Shown here: positions 9,415-18,884 of the stretch, piece by piece
Numbering within the stretch: the stretch's first letter is position 1
Layout of the letters: every line of letters begins with the position of its first letter
NCBI GenBank assembly: GCA_000526435.1
Contig: JAGB01000003.1
Location: 332,579-396,578 of the forward strand
Origin: Caldicoprobacter oshimai DSM 21659
Lineage (GTDB): Bacteria; Bacillota; Clostridia; Caldicoprobacterales; Caldicoprobacteraceae
DNA: 64,000 nt
Reading direction: 5' to 3'
The notes under the pieces: model-generated
What the model saw: the letters and a program-made list of their open reading frames with translations, nothing else
Told to the model about the DNA's origin: nothing
The model's database searches: none
Position numbers and translations under genes: made by a program

Positions 9415-9690
9415 AAAAATAAAAGCCTTCATCCCTGGATTCAGAGACGAAGGCTTCCGCGGTTCCACTCTGATTGGGCATGCTCCTTCAAGCAATACCC
9501 CACCTCTATCGCCGTAACGTGGCACAAACGGTACCCCCTACTCGGCTACGACGCTTTCGGGGATACAGCTCCCGGGCGCACTTTCAGCACGTCCTGTATC
9601 CAGGGCAACTCTCAGCGCAGCCATTGCCCCTCTCTGTGGATTTGACATGCCTACTCTTCCCGTTCACAGCCGTTATCTTTTTTTATTTAT
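9415..9690 (-). promoter_or_regulatory. T-box leader (probably tRNA-Cys responsive) of cysE-cysS
   Basis: On the minus strand a long structured leader ends with the T-box core GTGGAACCGCGG (complement of 9457-9468), directly followed by the terminator hairpin at 9423-9456 and a T-run. Uncharged tRNA acceptor ends pair with this core to form the antiterminator. TGC triplets occur in the Stem I region, fitting cysteine, but I could not fold the leader well enough to fix the specifier. The downstream genes are cysteine synthesis and Cys-tRNA charging, which supports the tRNA-Cys assignment. Confidence 0.85.
9420..9457 (-). terminator. T-box attenuator hairpin
   Basis: AAGCCTTC (9423-9430) pairs with GAAGGCTT (9449-9456). 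On the minus strand the stem runs into TTTTATTTTT. It overlaps the T-box core and is the conditional terminator of cysE-cysS. Confidence 0.8.
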
Positions 9691-9699
9691 ACCACACCT

Positions 9700-9959
9700 C
9701 ATCTACTTAAAACTATTTTTATCGTGGTAATTCATTATATTACATTTCCCCTAAACAAGTCAATGGTGGCATCTATCTGCCCAACAATTGACTTTGCTGC
9801 AAAAACCTCACTGACAGCATATTCACTTGATAAAACAGCGCTTAATTTTCAATCTTTCGCTTACTGTTATCTTGGCTTCAAAATTGCGGATCTCATTTTA
9901 AGCAGCAAAATAGACTTTTTACAGCAAAATCACAAATTCCACTATATATGACATAACGG
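9700..9959. other. AT-rich intergenic stretch
   Basis: Between the T-box leader and the DUF1002 gene. A 75-codon plus-strand frame exists but has no ribosome site or family resemblance. A TATAAA-like -10 for the T-box transcript lies at 9686-9691. I see no other feature. Confidence 0.5.
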
Positions 9960-10838
9960 CTACACCCCTAGCCTTTCAATGAGACTTTGAAGCCAATTTA
10001 TAAACCGGCTGATAACGTCCCATATGCGCTGAAGCAATCCCTTGTTTTCCTCCACAGTCCTCCGTATGTCGTCCAAACGCTGTGTGATGTTTTCCAGCTG
10101 TGTGGTTATCCTGTCGATATCCAAATCCAGCTTGCTTATCTTTTCCATGAGCTCAATAATCCTATTGATCTGTTCCTCAGTGAGCTCTATATTGAGATCT
10201 TTGGCAATCTGCAACACTATCTTCTTGATGTCTTCGGGATTTTTGACCCTCTCCCGAATTACTCTTTCCTTTATCTCCTTGATGAGAGCCGCAGCCTTAT
10301 CCTTACCGATGTCCTCACCCAGCTCGCCGGTAGTTACCAGCTCTTCGTTTGCAACCTTCTTGGCCTCTTCATCCAGCTCTTTGCCCGATACCTCTTCAAA
10401 AGCCTTCATTATGCCGGTGAGCGCCGCGGTGCCTGACACCATAAACGGGGCCGCAGCCACTACCCGGGCGTTCTCCACCCCGGCTGTGGCCATGGCATTG
10501 GCGTACATCTCCTTTGTGACCCAGCTTATGTTGTAGGTCTCCACCATCAGACCTTCTCCCTCTGGCAAAGGCTTGACATAGGCACAGGATATAGCCCTGG
10601 TTCCTATCTTATCGTCCGAGACAAGCCCTTCCAAATAGTCCCGCTCCTCCTGGTTGGTCACCTTTATTATCTTTACCTCATCGGCCTTTACGCCGAACAG
10701 CTCCAGCATCTGCTCCTGCTGTTTTTCGTTTAAATCAGCCCCCAGGCTCACCACTTCTTCCACTTGAGCCTGCACACAAGCCAACTGGCCAATCAGCAAA
10801 GCCACAGCACAAAAGCACGCCGTTATCCACTTTTTCAT
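9960..10838 (-). CDS. Secreted DUF1002 (YpuA-like) protein
   Basis: 292 residues. A signal peptide (MKKWITACFCAVALLIGQLACVQAQ) leads into the DUF1002 region: EVVSLGADLNEKQQEQMLELFG, then ISCAYVKPLPEGEGL, NISWVTKEMYANAMATAGV and the hydrophobic AAAPFMVSGTAALTGIMKAFE. The C-terminal ~90 residues are strongly helical and probably coiled coil (IDRITTQLENITQRLDDIRRT). YpuA-like proteins are exported and associated with the envelope in Firmicutes; their activity is not established. GGGAGGG precedes the ATG. Confidence 0.85.
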   Translation of the reverse strand: MKKWITACFCAVALLIGQLACVQAQVEEVVSLGADLNEKQQEQMLELFGVKADEVKIIKVTNQEERDYLEGLVSDDKIGTRAISCAYVKPLPEGEGLMVETYNISWVTKEMYANAMATAGVENARVVAAAPFMVSGTAALTGIMKAFEEVSGKELDEEAKKVANEELVTTGELGEDIGKDKAAALIKEIKERVIRERVKNPEDIKKIVLQIAKDLNIELTEEQINRIIELMEKISKLDLDIDRITTQLENITQRLDDIRRTVEENKGLLQRIWDVISRFINWLQSLIERLGV

Positions 10839-11019
10839 CTAAAACCCTCCCATCGGCATTATTGAGAATATACCCGGACAGCATGTAACACGCAAAGCAT
10901 ATTGGCCCGCATATTCAAACCGAACCTGTTTTAATACCCAGACAAACCCACCTGATATGTGCTTACAAATATTATACGAGTCGGAAGGCGAAATAATTCA
11001 GCTCAATATTGAAGAGGAT

Positions 11020-11487
11020 TTAAGCCAGCAGAACCACAGCATAGGCAGCTATGCCATCCCCGGCGCCTATAAACCCCAATCCCTCTGTGGTAGTCGCTTT
11101 AACACTGACCCTGTCGGGCTGAATGTTAAGCTCGCGAGCTATATTCTCCCTCATCTGTTCAATATAGGGTGCTATCCTGGGCCTCTGAGCCACCACAACC
11201 GAGTCGATATTTTCTATACGGTATGACCTTTGCGCTATGAGCTCGCCCACCAAGCGCAGCAAAACCAGGCTAGATATCCCCCTGTATCTTTCATCGGTAT
11301 CCGGAAACAGCTTGCCTATGTCCCCCATTGCTGCCGCGCCAAGCAAAGCATCCATTACGGCATGGACCAGGACGTCGGCATCTGAATGGCCTTTGAGCCC
11401 TTTTTCAAAGGGGATAAAAACCCCGCCCAGAATCAAATCCCTGCCTTCTACCAGGGGATGCACGTCATAACCCATTCCTATCCTCAT
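11020..11487 (-). CDS. ispF: 2-C-methyl-D-erythritol 2,4-cyclodiphosphate synthase
   Basis: 155 residues, typical. Fifth step of the MEP isoprenoid pathway. [22 protein letters not shown] holds the zinc ligands Asp and His of [25 protein letters not shown] holds the third zinc-ligand His and active-site Asp; the end [21 protein letters not shown] is the CDP-binding TTTE-type loop. It overlaps ispD by 4 bases (ATGA) with GGAGGG upstream, so translation is coupled. Confidence 0.97.
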   Translation of the reverse strand: MRIGMGYDVHPLVEGRDLILGGVFIPFEKGLKGHSDADVLVHAVMDALLGAAAMGDIGKLFPDTDERYRGISSLVLLRLVGELIAQRSYRIENIDSVVVAQRPRIAPYIEQMRENIARELNIQPDRVSVKATTTEGLGFIGAGDGIAAYAVVLLA

Positions 11488-12188
11488 ACCAACCCTCCAG
11501 CAATAAATTCACGTGCCAAAATCAAATCCTCCCGCGTCGTAATCTTTATATTGCAATAGCTGCCCATCACCATTTTAACCGGATGCCCCAGCCGTTCCAC
11601 CAGTATCGCGTCATCGGTCCCACAAAATCCATCCTGTAGGGCCTTCTCATGGGCCTCCCATATGAGGTGATATTTAAAAGCCTGGGGCGTCTGCACCTGC
11701 CACAGCTCGCTCCGCGCAGGGGTGCACACCACAAACTGCTGCCCATCCACCTTCTTTATCGTATCCTTGACTGGGACGCCCACCACAGCCGCCCCATATT
11801 TATCGGCCGCACAAATGCTGTCCTGTATCATCTGACCCGTGACAAACGGCCTGACCCCGTCATGGATCACCACTATATCAACATCCTCAAACCTCACAAG
11901 AGCTTTGAGGCCGTTATACACCGACTGCTGGCGTTCCTGTCCGCCCTCCACCACCAATACGGGCTTTTTAAACCCATATTTTCGTACTATGTCATTTTTA
12001 ACATGCTCAACGTCAGAAGGCGCCACCACCAATACCATGGCTTCGATAACTGGCTGCTCATCAAACGCCTGAAGCGCATGCACAACCACCGGCTTGTCAC
12101 CCAGCATCAAATACTGCTTGCTAACGCTGGTACCCATTCGCTTGCCCTGTCCAGCTGCTACTATAATGGCATAATTTCTTCCTTTCAT
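11484..12188 (-). CDS. ispD: 2-C-methyl-D-erythritol 4-phosphate cytidylyltransferase
   Basis: 234 residues. Transfers CMP from CTP to MEP in the isoprenoid pathway. The N-terminal [21 protein letters not shown] is the CTP-binding GxGxRMG...KQ loop, [11 protein letters not shown] is the conserved HDgaRPf motif, and GVPVKDTIK and TPQAFK follow as in the family. It is the upstream partner of ispF. Confidence 0.97.
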   Translation of the reverse strand: MKGRNYAIIVAAGQGKRMGTSVSKQYLMLGDKPVVVHALQAFDEQPVIEAMVLVVAPSDVEHVKNDIVRKYGFKKPVLVVEGGQERQQSVYNGLKALVRFEDVDIVVIHDGVRPFVTGQMIQDSICAADKYGAAVVGVPVKDTIKKVDGQQFVVCTPARSELWQVQTPQAFKYHLIWEAHEKALQDGFCGTDDAILVERLGHPVKMVMGSYCNIKITTREDLILAREFIAGGLV

Positions 12189-12342
12189 GTTTTTAGATTC
12201 ATTCCTCCCCCTGCCATATACGATACGCCCGCTAAACTCGCATTTGGTCGATACAGCCTATTATTAACCTATCTATTAAAAGACAGAGTTTCATAGAAAC
12301 ACGGCAGAAATTAGACAACTTCCTTTGTCTAATACAGTATAC

Positions 12343-12374
12343 AAAAAAAAGCAACGGAATACAATCCGCTGCTT
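12343..12374 (-). terminator. Terminator after yacL
   Basis: On the minus strand AAGCAGCGGA / TCCGTTGCTT (one G-T pair) is followed by eight Ts. It separates yacL from ispD-ispF. Confidence 0.8.
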
Positions 12375-12409
12375 GAGAATTAAACCTTATTCTCCCTTTG
12401 ACCATCCTA

Positions 12410-13507
12410 TCAGCTTACCTTATCCACCGGTTTAGGCTTGGCAAATATCATTCTACCTGCTGCCGTCTGAAGTACGCTGGTCACCAGCACACCTATGGTC
12501 TCGCCCACGTGTTTCTTGCCTCCGTCCACCACGATCATGGTACCATCGTCCAGATAAGCAACACCTTGCCCCACTTCTTTGCCGTCTTTGACAACCTGCA
12601 CCACCATCTCTTCGCCAGGCAGGACTATGGGCTTCATCGCGTTTGCCAGCTCGTTAATGTTAAGCACGGCCACACCTTGAAACTCAGCCACCTTATTCAA
12701 ATTGTAGTCGTTGGTAATGATCTTGCCGTTCAAAATCCGGGCCAGCTTAAGCAGCTTGGTGTCAACTTCAGCGACGTCATCAAAGTCCTTCTCATAAATC
12801 TCTACCGGGATGTCCAGCTCTTTCTGAATGCGGTTAAGTATGTCAAGGCCGCGCCGTCCACGATTGCGCTTTAGAACATCTGAAGAATCAGCTATATGCC
12901 TTAGCTCTTCCAGCACAAAGCTGGGGATAACCAGTGGGCCCTCTATAAACCCGGTTTTGCATATATCGAATATCCTGCCATCGATTATGACGCTGGTATC
13001 CAAAATCTTGGGTTGACTGCGGTAACCATCAAGCATGGCCTTATCCTTTGACGTTTTTTTCAATGGAACCAGCCAGTTAAGCTCGTCCCTTCTCTTTATA
13101 GCGACGCTTATCCCCAGATACCCCAGCAATATGTAAATAACCACCGTAAGAGGTATTGAAACTCCCGGCAGAGCAATTTGATTTATGGGAAAACTGATGA
13201 GGTAAGCGATAAACAGCCCCACAATCAGACCGGCAGCACCCAGTATCACATCGGTTAAAGGCATCTCCTGCAGCTTTTTCTCTATCGCTTTTGTAAATCT
13301 CACTGTCAAAGATATGAGCTTGTTGGACGAAACGAAGAGAATAATTGCAAATACAAAACAGCACAGCAAGTACACAACAATATCCTGATATATAGGCATA
13401 AACGTTATTCTTTGGCTGTTGAGCAAATTCGTCATCCACCAGGCCACCCCTGTACCTATGACGGCCCCACATGCCGTCAACACTCCTCTAACAACCCTTA
13501 CCAGCAC
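12410..13507 (-). CDS. yacL: PIN/TRAM-domain membrane protein (YacL)
   Basis: 365 residues. Four hydrophobic helices in the first ~140 residues ([69 protein letters not shown]), then a PIN nuclease domain with the acidic residues of [27 protein letters not shown] and [12 protein letters not shown], and a C-terminal TRAM RNA-binding domain ([18 protein letters not shown]). YacL-type proteins are predicted membrane-bound RNases. Start is GTG directly after AGGAGGTGAAG. It sits between carD and ispD, as in Bacillus and many Clostridia. Confidence 0.92.
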   Translation of the reverse strand: MLVRVVRGVLTACGAVIGTGVAWWMTNLLNSQRITFMPIYQDIVVYLLCCFVFAIILFVSSNKLISLTVRFTKAIEKKLQEMPLTDVILGAAGLIVGLFIAYLISFPINQIALPGVSIPLTVVIYILLGYLGISVAIKRRDELNWLVPLKKTSKDKAMLDGYRSQPKILDTSVIIDGRIFDICKTGFIEGPLVIPSFVLEELRHIADSSDVLKRNRGRRGLDILNRIQKELDIPVEIYEKDFDDVAEVDTKLLKLARILNGKIITNDYNLNKVAEFQGVAVLNINELANAMKPIVLPGEEMVVQVVKDGKEVGQGVAYLDDGTMIVVDGGKKHVGETIGVLVTSVLQTAAGRMIFAKPKPVDKVS

Positions 13508-13664
13508 ACCTTCACCTCCTCTTCGGTTATGCCATCCCCCAAAGATCTCACCTCTCCCTTGCCAAGCAGGTCTTAAAAACCAGATCTCCTCTTATCATTA
13601 TTATTAACATTCTGCCAAATTTTATAAGACCAAATACAGCTTATTATACTCTTGCCTAATATGT

Positions 13665-14159
13665 TCAATCAGTCGCTTTTTCTAAAATGATACTATCCAC
13701 CAGTGCAGAAACCTCATCCTCGCTCACATTCGTAGATAGCATCAGTTCGCTGATCAGGAACTGCCTGGCACTGTTGAGCATCTTCCGTTCAGCGGCAGAC
13801 AAACCTTTTTCTCTATCCCTTAACATTAGGTTCCTTACAACATCGGCAATCTCGTAGATATCCCCACTTTTTATCTTATCCATATTCAACCTGTACCGCT
13901 TGTTCCAGTTGGCAGGCATGCTGGTCTGGTCGCCGTTTAAAACATTTATAACTTTATCGACCTCTTCTCTGGATATAACATGCCTTAAACCCATTTGTTC
14001 TACATTTTTGGTGGGGATCATCACCTTGATCTTCATTACAGGGAAATACAGCACGTAGTACTCCTGCTTTTCGCCCAGTATCTCCCTTTCTTCTATGCTC
14101 TCCACTATACCCGCGCCATGCATCGGATAAACCACCTTATCCCCCACCTGAAAAAGCAT
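13665..14159 (-). CDS. carD: CarD-family transcriptional regulator
   Basis: 164 residues. The N-terminal RNA polymerase interaction (Tudor-like) domain starts LFQVGDKVVYPMHGAGIVESI, and a helical DNA-binding domain follows (DVVRNLMLRDREKGLSAAERKMLNSARQ). CarD binds the polymerase beta subunit and stabilises open complexes at many promoters. GGGAGG precedes the ATG and its own promoter is visible upstream. It lies where disA would stand in Bacillus, between radA and yacL. Confidence 0.93.
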   Translation of the reverse strand: MLFQVGDKVVYPMHGAGIVESIEEREILGEKQEYYVLYFPVMKIKVMIPTKNVEQMGLRHVISREEVDKVINVLNGDQTSMPANWNKRYRLNMDKIKSGDIYEIADVVRNLMLRDREKGLSAAERKMLNSARQFLISELMLSTNVSEDEVSALVDSIILEKATD

Positions 14160-14194
14160 AAAAAAAGCCTCCCTTTTAATGCAATATTTTCTTT

Positions 14195-14223
14195 ATTATA
14201 CCACAAGTTTCTGATATCGTCAA
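14195..14223 (-). promoter_or_regulatory. Sigma-A promoter of carD
   Basis: On the minus strand TTGACG (complement of 14218-14223), 17 bases, TATAAT (complement of 14195-14200), about 36 bases before the carD start. Close to consensus. The remaining gap to radA (14224-14482) contains only short unsupported plus-strand frames and no disA remnant. Confidence 0.8.
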
Positions 14224-14482
14224 TAAAAGCGATATTTTAACACACAGAGAATAGACTTGTCAATATCAACAAAAAAGAAAAAGCCTCTGTCAGTAATTTA
14301 CAAAAAGGTTTAACAGCCAATACGTTCACAAGATCAATATAACGAAATAAATGGAATGAAGAATGATAGATGAAAGCAGGAGATGGTTTTGCCAATGAAA
14401 CAGACAATGACAGCTAATGGGGAGCTATACCCATCACCTTACAGCCTCAATTACAACTTAAAGCGGATGAATGTATTTTTAT

Positions 14483-15847
14483 TCAAATGCCCAAAATTAC
14501 TTCGAGGGCTTCAGAGATGGTCTCGACGCCAATTACATCCATGCCCTTTGGGATGGCAAGGCCTTTCAAATTATCACGGGGTATCACACACTGCTTGAAG
14601 CCCAGCCTCAGGCTCTCGTTGATTCTCTTGTCGATATGGCTTATCCCTCTTACCTCGCCCGTCAAGCCCACTTCACCCATCACCACCATCTCGGGGCTTA
14701 CCGGAATATTTCTGAAGCTGGAAGCAATGGCGGTAACGACAGCCAGGTCAGCGGCCGGCTCATCTATTTTGAGCCCTCCTACCACGTTGACATAGGCATC
14801 CTGGTTATACAGCTGCATTCCCACCCTTTTCTCAAGGACCGCCATGAGCAGAATGACGCGGTTGTAGTCAATCCCGGTGGACATGCGGCGCGCCATGCCA
14901 AACACCGTGGTGCTCACCAAAGCCTGCACTTCCACCAACACCGGCCTGGTCCCCTCCATGCTGCACAGCACCACCGACCCAGGCACCCCGTGCGTTCGCT
15001 CGGAAAGCAAAATCTCAGAAGGATTCAAAATCTGGACAAGCCCTCTGTCTCTCATCTCAAAGACGCCAATCTCATTGGTGGAACCAAATCTGTTTTTCAC
15101 TCCGCGCAGTATCCTATAGCTGTGGTGCCTGTCCCCTTCAAAATACAAGACGGTGTCCACCATGTGCTCCAGAACCCTTGGCCCTGCGATGGCCCCTTCC
15201 TTTGTCACGTGCCCCACTATAAATACGGTAACGCCCTGGTTCTTGGCCAGCTTCATGAGAACACCAGTGGCTTCGCGAACCTGCGTTACGCTCCCCGGCG
15301 CAGATGACAGCTGCGGCAAAAATACCGTTTGAATGGAGTCTATGACCAAAAATTCCGGATTCAGTGTCTGGACATGGGACAGTATCACGTCCATGTTGGT
15401 CTCAGAGACCAGATACAGTTCTCTGGCCGATATATTAAGGCGGTTGGCCCTCATCTTGACCTGCTTGACGGATTCCTCACCCGAAACATAAAGCACTCTC
15501 CCATGCCTGTCGGCCAGCGAGCCGCATACCTGAAGAAGCAAAGTCGATTTGCCGATACCCGGATCCCCACCTATCAATATGAGGGACCCTTTTACAATCC
15601 CCCCGCCCAGCACATGGTCCAGCTCTTCAAGATCGGTGGTATATCTTTCCTCGTCCTGTAGAGCTATCTGCTCCAGCGCTTCAGGCCGGGAGTAGGTCAC
15701 CATGCCCATCTCACCGGCATCACGGCCTCTGAGCTGTATCTCCTCCACAAACGTATTCCACTGCTCACAGGAAGGGCACTTGCCCATCCATTTTGGGGAC
15801 TCATACCCGCATTCCTGACATACAAATACCTTTCTCGGTTTAGCCAT
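14483..15847 (-). CDS. radA: DNA repair protein RadA (Sms)
   Basis: 454 residues from the chosen start. N-terminal zinc finger (FVCQECGYESPKWMGKCPSC), RecA-like core with Walker A GDPGIGKST, Walker B LVIDSIQTVF, the RadA-specific KNRFG motif, and a C-terminal Lon-protease-like domain (DAYVNVVGGLKIDEPAADLA). It is a branch-migration helicase acting in recombination. I start at the ATG at 15847 behind GGAGGGG; an in-frame ATG 5 codons upstream lacks a site. It is normally followed by disA, which is missing here. Confidence 0.96.
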   Translation of the reverse strand: MAKPRKVFVCQECGYESPKWMGKCPSCEQWNTFVEEIQLRGRDAGEMGMVTYSRPEALEQIALQDEERYTTDLEELDHVLGGGIVKGSLILIGGDPGIGKSTLLLQVCGSLADRHGRVLYVSGEESVKQVKMRANRLNISARELYLVSETNMDVILSHVQTLNPEFLVIDSIQTVFLPQLSSAPGSVTQVREATGVLMKLAKNQGVTVFIVGHVTKEGAIAGPRVLEHMVDTVLYFEGDRHHSYRILRGVKNRFGSTNEIGVFEMRDRGLVQILNPSEILLSERTHGVPGSVVLCSMEGTRPVLVEVQALVSTTVFGMARRMSTGIDYNRVILLMAVLEKRVGMQLYNQDAYVNVVGGLKIDEPAADLAVVTAIASSFRNIPVSPEMVVMGEVGLTGEVRGISHIDKRINESLRLGFKQCVIPRDNLKGLAIPKGMDVIGVETISEALEVILGI

Positions 15848-15865
15848 AACCCCTCCACGCATTTT

Positions 15866-17455
15866 TTATATATCCGGTTGCTCAATAATGCTGACCTTCA
15901 CTTTATCCTTTCTTTGTGACGGATCGCTTACCTCATACCAGACCACCACGTTACCCGACACACACGCTTTGGACAGCATCCCCTTTTCTCCAGGCTGAGT
16001 AAGCCGTGCATAACGATCTATCTCCCAGAAATACAGCATTATCGAATCGTTCTGGGTATAGACAATGAATTTGTCTCCCACTCCAAACAGCCTTCCCACA
16101 CCTTGTGCAACCACTTTTATGGTCTCACCATCGTCCCTGGTCATCAGCAACCTGGCCCTGGAAGGGTCAAGGTTGTCTAGCCAGGCTATCACCTCTCCGT
16201 TGGTCTGGGGATAGATAGCAAATCCCTGTGGGTCTATTATTTGGGGCTCCACCCCTTGAGCCTCAGCCTGTACAGCTGCAACACCATTATCATTCACGCC
16301 TTGCACACCCATACCTGTGCCTTCAAGAGCCGCGGTTTCGGCTTGAGCAGTTGCATTTTCTCCCTGCGAAGGCATATCATTCGCAGACATATTGCCTGGC
16401 TCACCTGCAGGCTCACTTCCAGCCAATTCTACCGCTGCATCTTGTCCTGTAACTGCCCCAATCGTCAACGCCTTTTTAAGGTCGAGCTTTTTGATTATGC
16501 TCCTGCTGGCATCCTTCGGAGATGGATATACCCATACCAACACATCATCATACAATGCAGGAGGGCATGTCACATATGTCGGATTGTTAAAGCTATCCAG
16601 GACAACCGGCTCCCCTGATTTAAAATTATACAGATACAGCCTGTCGTTCTCTTCGTCCTTTTGCTCTACCCATACCAAATTATCTCCATACAAAACCAGC
16701 TGCGGTTTGTTCAAATCGCATCGTTTAACTTGAGAGACTTCACCGGTCTTTCTGTTCAATGCGTATATGTAGTTAGTACCGCTTTGATTGGTATCCAACC
16801 ATACAATCCAATTCTCATTGAACCTGCCCTCGTAGATCTCGCCAAACTTGACCTTGGTCTCGGCAACCTCGGTTTCCTGCCTGGTATCTAGATTATAAAG
16901 AAAAAGCCTGGTAAGCACAGGCCCATCGATGCTGGAGGCATTACCAGCCGAATAGAGAAGTTCCCTGCCGTACGGGGTAGGCTCGTTTATTTGCAACATC
17001 TCGGTCTCCAAATCCACTGCACTACCTGACAGGTCTATTATAGGAAGCTGCTTCGGTTCTTGTTTATCTTTCTGTTTAGTTATCGGCTCTGCATGAAGAT
17101 CGGACACCACCTCATCCGATGGACTCTCAATCCCCCTACTCACAACATTATTCTTGGAAACAACCTTAGGCAGCAACAGCCCTAGTGTAATAAGCACCAC
17201 ACATAAGCAGACGATAACCCCCAGTCGCATACTATTTTTACCTAAAATGCGGTTTGACATACTGAGGAACATAAAAACTTTGTTCGCTTTCTTAAGTGGC
17301 CTTAATCCCGAACCGGTATGCTTATCCTTCATTGAAAAACCCTTAAAAGAGCCACTCATCCTTGTTTTGAATACAACCATTATGGGCTGTTTCATCTTAT
17401 ATAAAATTCCGTTCCTTAGATTCTTAGCCAATTCCGCAATATTTTTAAAATACAT
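15866..17455 (-). CDS. Membrane-anchored beta-propeller-like protein (TolB-like), function unknown
   Basis: 529 residues. A basic N-terminal ~75 residues precedes one transmembrane helix (LGVIVCLCVVLITLGLLLP, about 78-96), a polar linker and then an extracytoplasmic domain with repeating blades of the kind found in TolB/DPP-like propellers (FGEIYEGRFNENWIVWLD, KPQLVLYGDNLVWVEQ, CPPALYDDVLVWVY, TNGEVIAWLDN, VSGNVVVWYEV). A ~70-residue Ala/Glu/Gly/Asn-rich insert (around 340-410) interrupts the repeats. GGGGAG precedes the ATG. It lies 18 bases upstream of radA, so the two are probably cotranscribed. I recognise no specific family. Confidence 0.65.
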   Translation of the reverse strand: MYFKNIAELAKNLRNGILYKMKQPIMVVFKTRMSGSFKGFSMKDKHTGSGLRPLKKANKVFMFLSMSNRILGKNSMRLGVIVCLCVVLITLGLLLPKVVSKNNVVSRGIESPSDEVVSDLHAEPITKQKDKQEPKQLPIIDLSGSAVDLETEMLQINEPTPYGRELLYSAGNASSIDGPVLTRLFLYNLDTRQETEVAETKVKFGEIYEGRFNENWIVWLDTNQSGTNYIYALNRKTGEVSQVKRCDLNKPQLVLYGDNLVWVEQKDEENDRLYLYNFKSGEPVVLDSFNNPTYVTCPPALYDDVLVWVYPSPKDASRSIIKKLDLKKALTIGAVTGQDAAVELAGSEPAGEPGNMSANDMPSQGENATAQAETAALEGTGMGVQGVNDNGVAAVQAEAQGVEPQIIDPQGFAIYPQTNGEVIAWLDNLDPSRARLLMTRDDGETIKVVAQGVGRLFGVGDKFIVYTQNDSIMLYFWEIDRYARLTQPGEKGMLSKACVSGNVVVWYEVSDPSQRKDKVKVSIIEQPDI

Positions 17456-17513
17456 AATACACTCTCCCCTTCACCAACCTTTAAATACAAATATAAAAAA
17501 CAACTACCTTATT

Positions 17514-18713
17514 TTAAATATCTATAGAGCGGCATCTTAATATTCTATTTATATTCAACGAGAAGAAGAACAAAACTGATATTGCAATACTGACAAATAC
17601 ACCTACCCAATATATACTCCTTAACCCATAACTATCAATTATCCAGCCCCCAACATAACTTCCTATTATCCCACTTACACCAAAAAATATGGAATTAGCA
17701 AAGGTTTGAGCAGTAGCTTTTAACTCGGAGGGTGCTAATTCATCAATGTAATACACAGCGCCATTAGTAAACAAGGCAAATGACGGACCTTGCAGGAGTT
17801 GTATAGCAAGCACATGAAAGGGAGTAGTTGATACAAGATATAATGCTTGACGGAGAATAAAAAATATAGTAGAAAACAGTATCAAGTTTATCGGTTTAAA
17901 TTTCCTAATGAGGATTTTAGAATACAAAAAAATAGGAATTTCACTTATAGCCATTATGGTAAAAACCATTCCAAGCTCTCCATCAGACCCTCCTACCAGC
18001 TCCATGAGATTTGGAAGAAAAATAAATGCACTTCTATGAGGAATAATTATAACCATAGCAAAAATCAAAAAAGACATATATGCATAATTTTTAAGCAACC
18101 TGGTGAAATTTAAATTATCTACACCATCAGATGATACAGGCCTATCAGTTTTAATCCCTATACATGTAATAACAGTCAAACAGCCCATTAACAACAAAAT
18201 CGGGAACAACACGTCAGTTGAAAAACTATCTACTAACCTTCCGTATATGTATACCATAACAGCAAAACCAATTGAGCCCCACACCCTAATACTGCCATAA
18301 TAAAGATTCTTCTCTGTTTTGATACCCTGTATAACCCAGCTGTCCAGCAAAGGTGCAAGGGGCGATTCAAAAGCTGTAACCAATGCTAAAACTATACCTA
18401 CAAATACAGCTGATGAAATAAATGAGACAGGTTGCAGTAATATTATCGCCGCAGTCAAACAAATGATAAAGACCTTTTTTACAGACTGTATCCGATCACT
18501 TACTATACCCCAAAACGGTTGGGCAAAAACAACAACCAGAGAATTTATAGCTACAATCGTTCCGATAATTGTATTGCTAAAGCCCTTATTTCTCAAAAAG
18601 ACCACTACAAAGGGATAATATGCAGCAAAAGTTGCCCAGAATATAAATTCCAAAACAGAATATTGTAGTTGCTTCGGATGTATACTGCGAATTTTTATTA
18701 ATAAATTCTTCAT
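17514..18713 (-). CDS. MFS transporter (MFS_1-like / PPP-type permease)
   Basis: 399 residues with about twelve hydrophobic segments. LEFIFWATFAAYYPFVVVFLR at the start and FWGIVSDRIQSVKK (loop 2-3 motif) fit the MFS_1-like group that contains phenylpropionate and nucleoside permeases. Substrate unknown. The frame opens four codons earlier, but GGGGG sits just ahead of the ATG at 18713. It lies between clpC and the propeller gene, where Bacillus has no gene, which suggests a local insertion into the conserved cluster. Confidence 0.8.
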   Translation of the reverse strand: MKNLLIKIRSIHPKQLQYSVLEFIFWATFAAYYPFVVVFLRNKGFSNTIIGTIVAINSLVVVFAQPFWGIVSDRIQSVKKVFIICLTAAIILLQPVSFISSAVFVGIVLALVTAFESPLAPLLDSWVIQGIKTEKNLYYGSIRVWGSIGFAVMVYIYGRLVDSFSTDVLFPILLLMGCLTVITCIGIKTDRPVSSDGVDNLNFTRLLKNYAYMSFLIFAMVIIIPHRSAFIFLPNLMELVGGSDGELGMVFTIMAISEIPIFLYSKILIRKFKPINLILFSTIFFILRQALYLVSTTPFHVLAIQLLQGPSFALFTNGAVYYIDELAPSELKATAQTFANSIFFGVSGIIGSYVGGWIIDSYGLRSIYWVGVFVSIAISVLFFFSLNINRILRCRSIDI

Positions 18714-18840
18714 AAAAACCCCCATATTCTAAAACGCAGTTCAGATTTGCCTAAATTAAATAAATAAAGCATCATAAATCCAGACTTATTATACCACCAA
18801 CTTATAAAAAATCCAATATTAAGACAAAATGAAGCCTGGT

Positions 18841-18884
18841 AAAACAAAAAGGGTCAGGCTTACTGCCTGACCCTTTTTGTTTTA
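18841..18884. terminator. Strong terminator at the end of clpC
   Basis: AAAAAGGGTCAGGC / GCCTGACCCTTTTT with a 5-base loop and T-runs on both strands. It begins at the clpC stop codon and closes the CtsR operon. Confidence 0.9.

Noticed and set aside
9415..9690. Reading the Cys specifier codon directly from the T-box Stem I
   Set aside because: Several TGC triplets occur and I could not fold the stem reliably by eye, so no single specifier is claimed.
9724..9951. 75-codon plus-strand frame in the gap upstream of cysE
   Set aside because: No ribosome site, no family resemblance, lies in AT-rich intergenic DNA.
14383..14598. 71-codon plus-strand frame near the radA end
   Set aside because: Partly antisense to radA, weak initiation context, no recognisable motif; also not a disA remnant.
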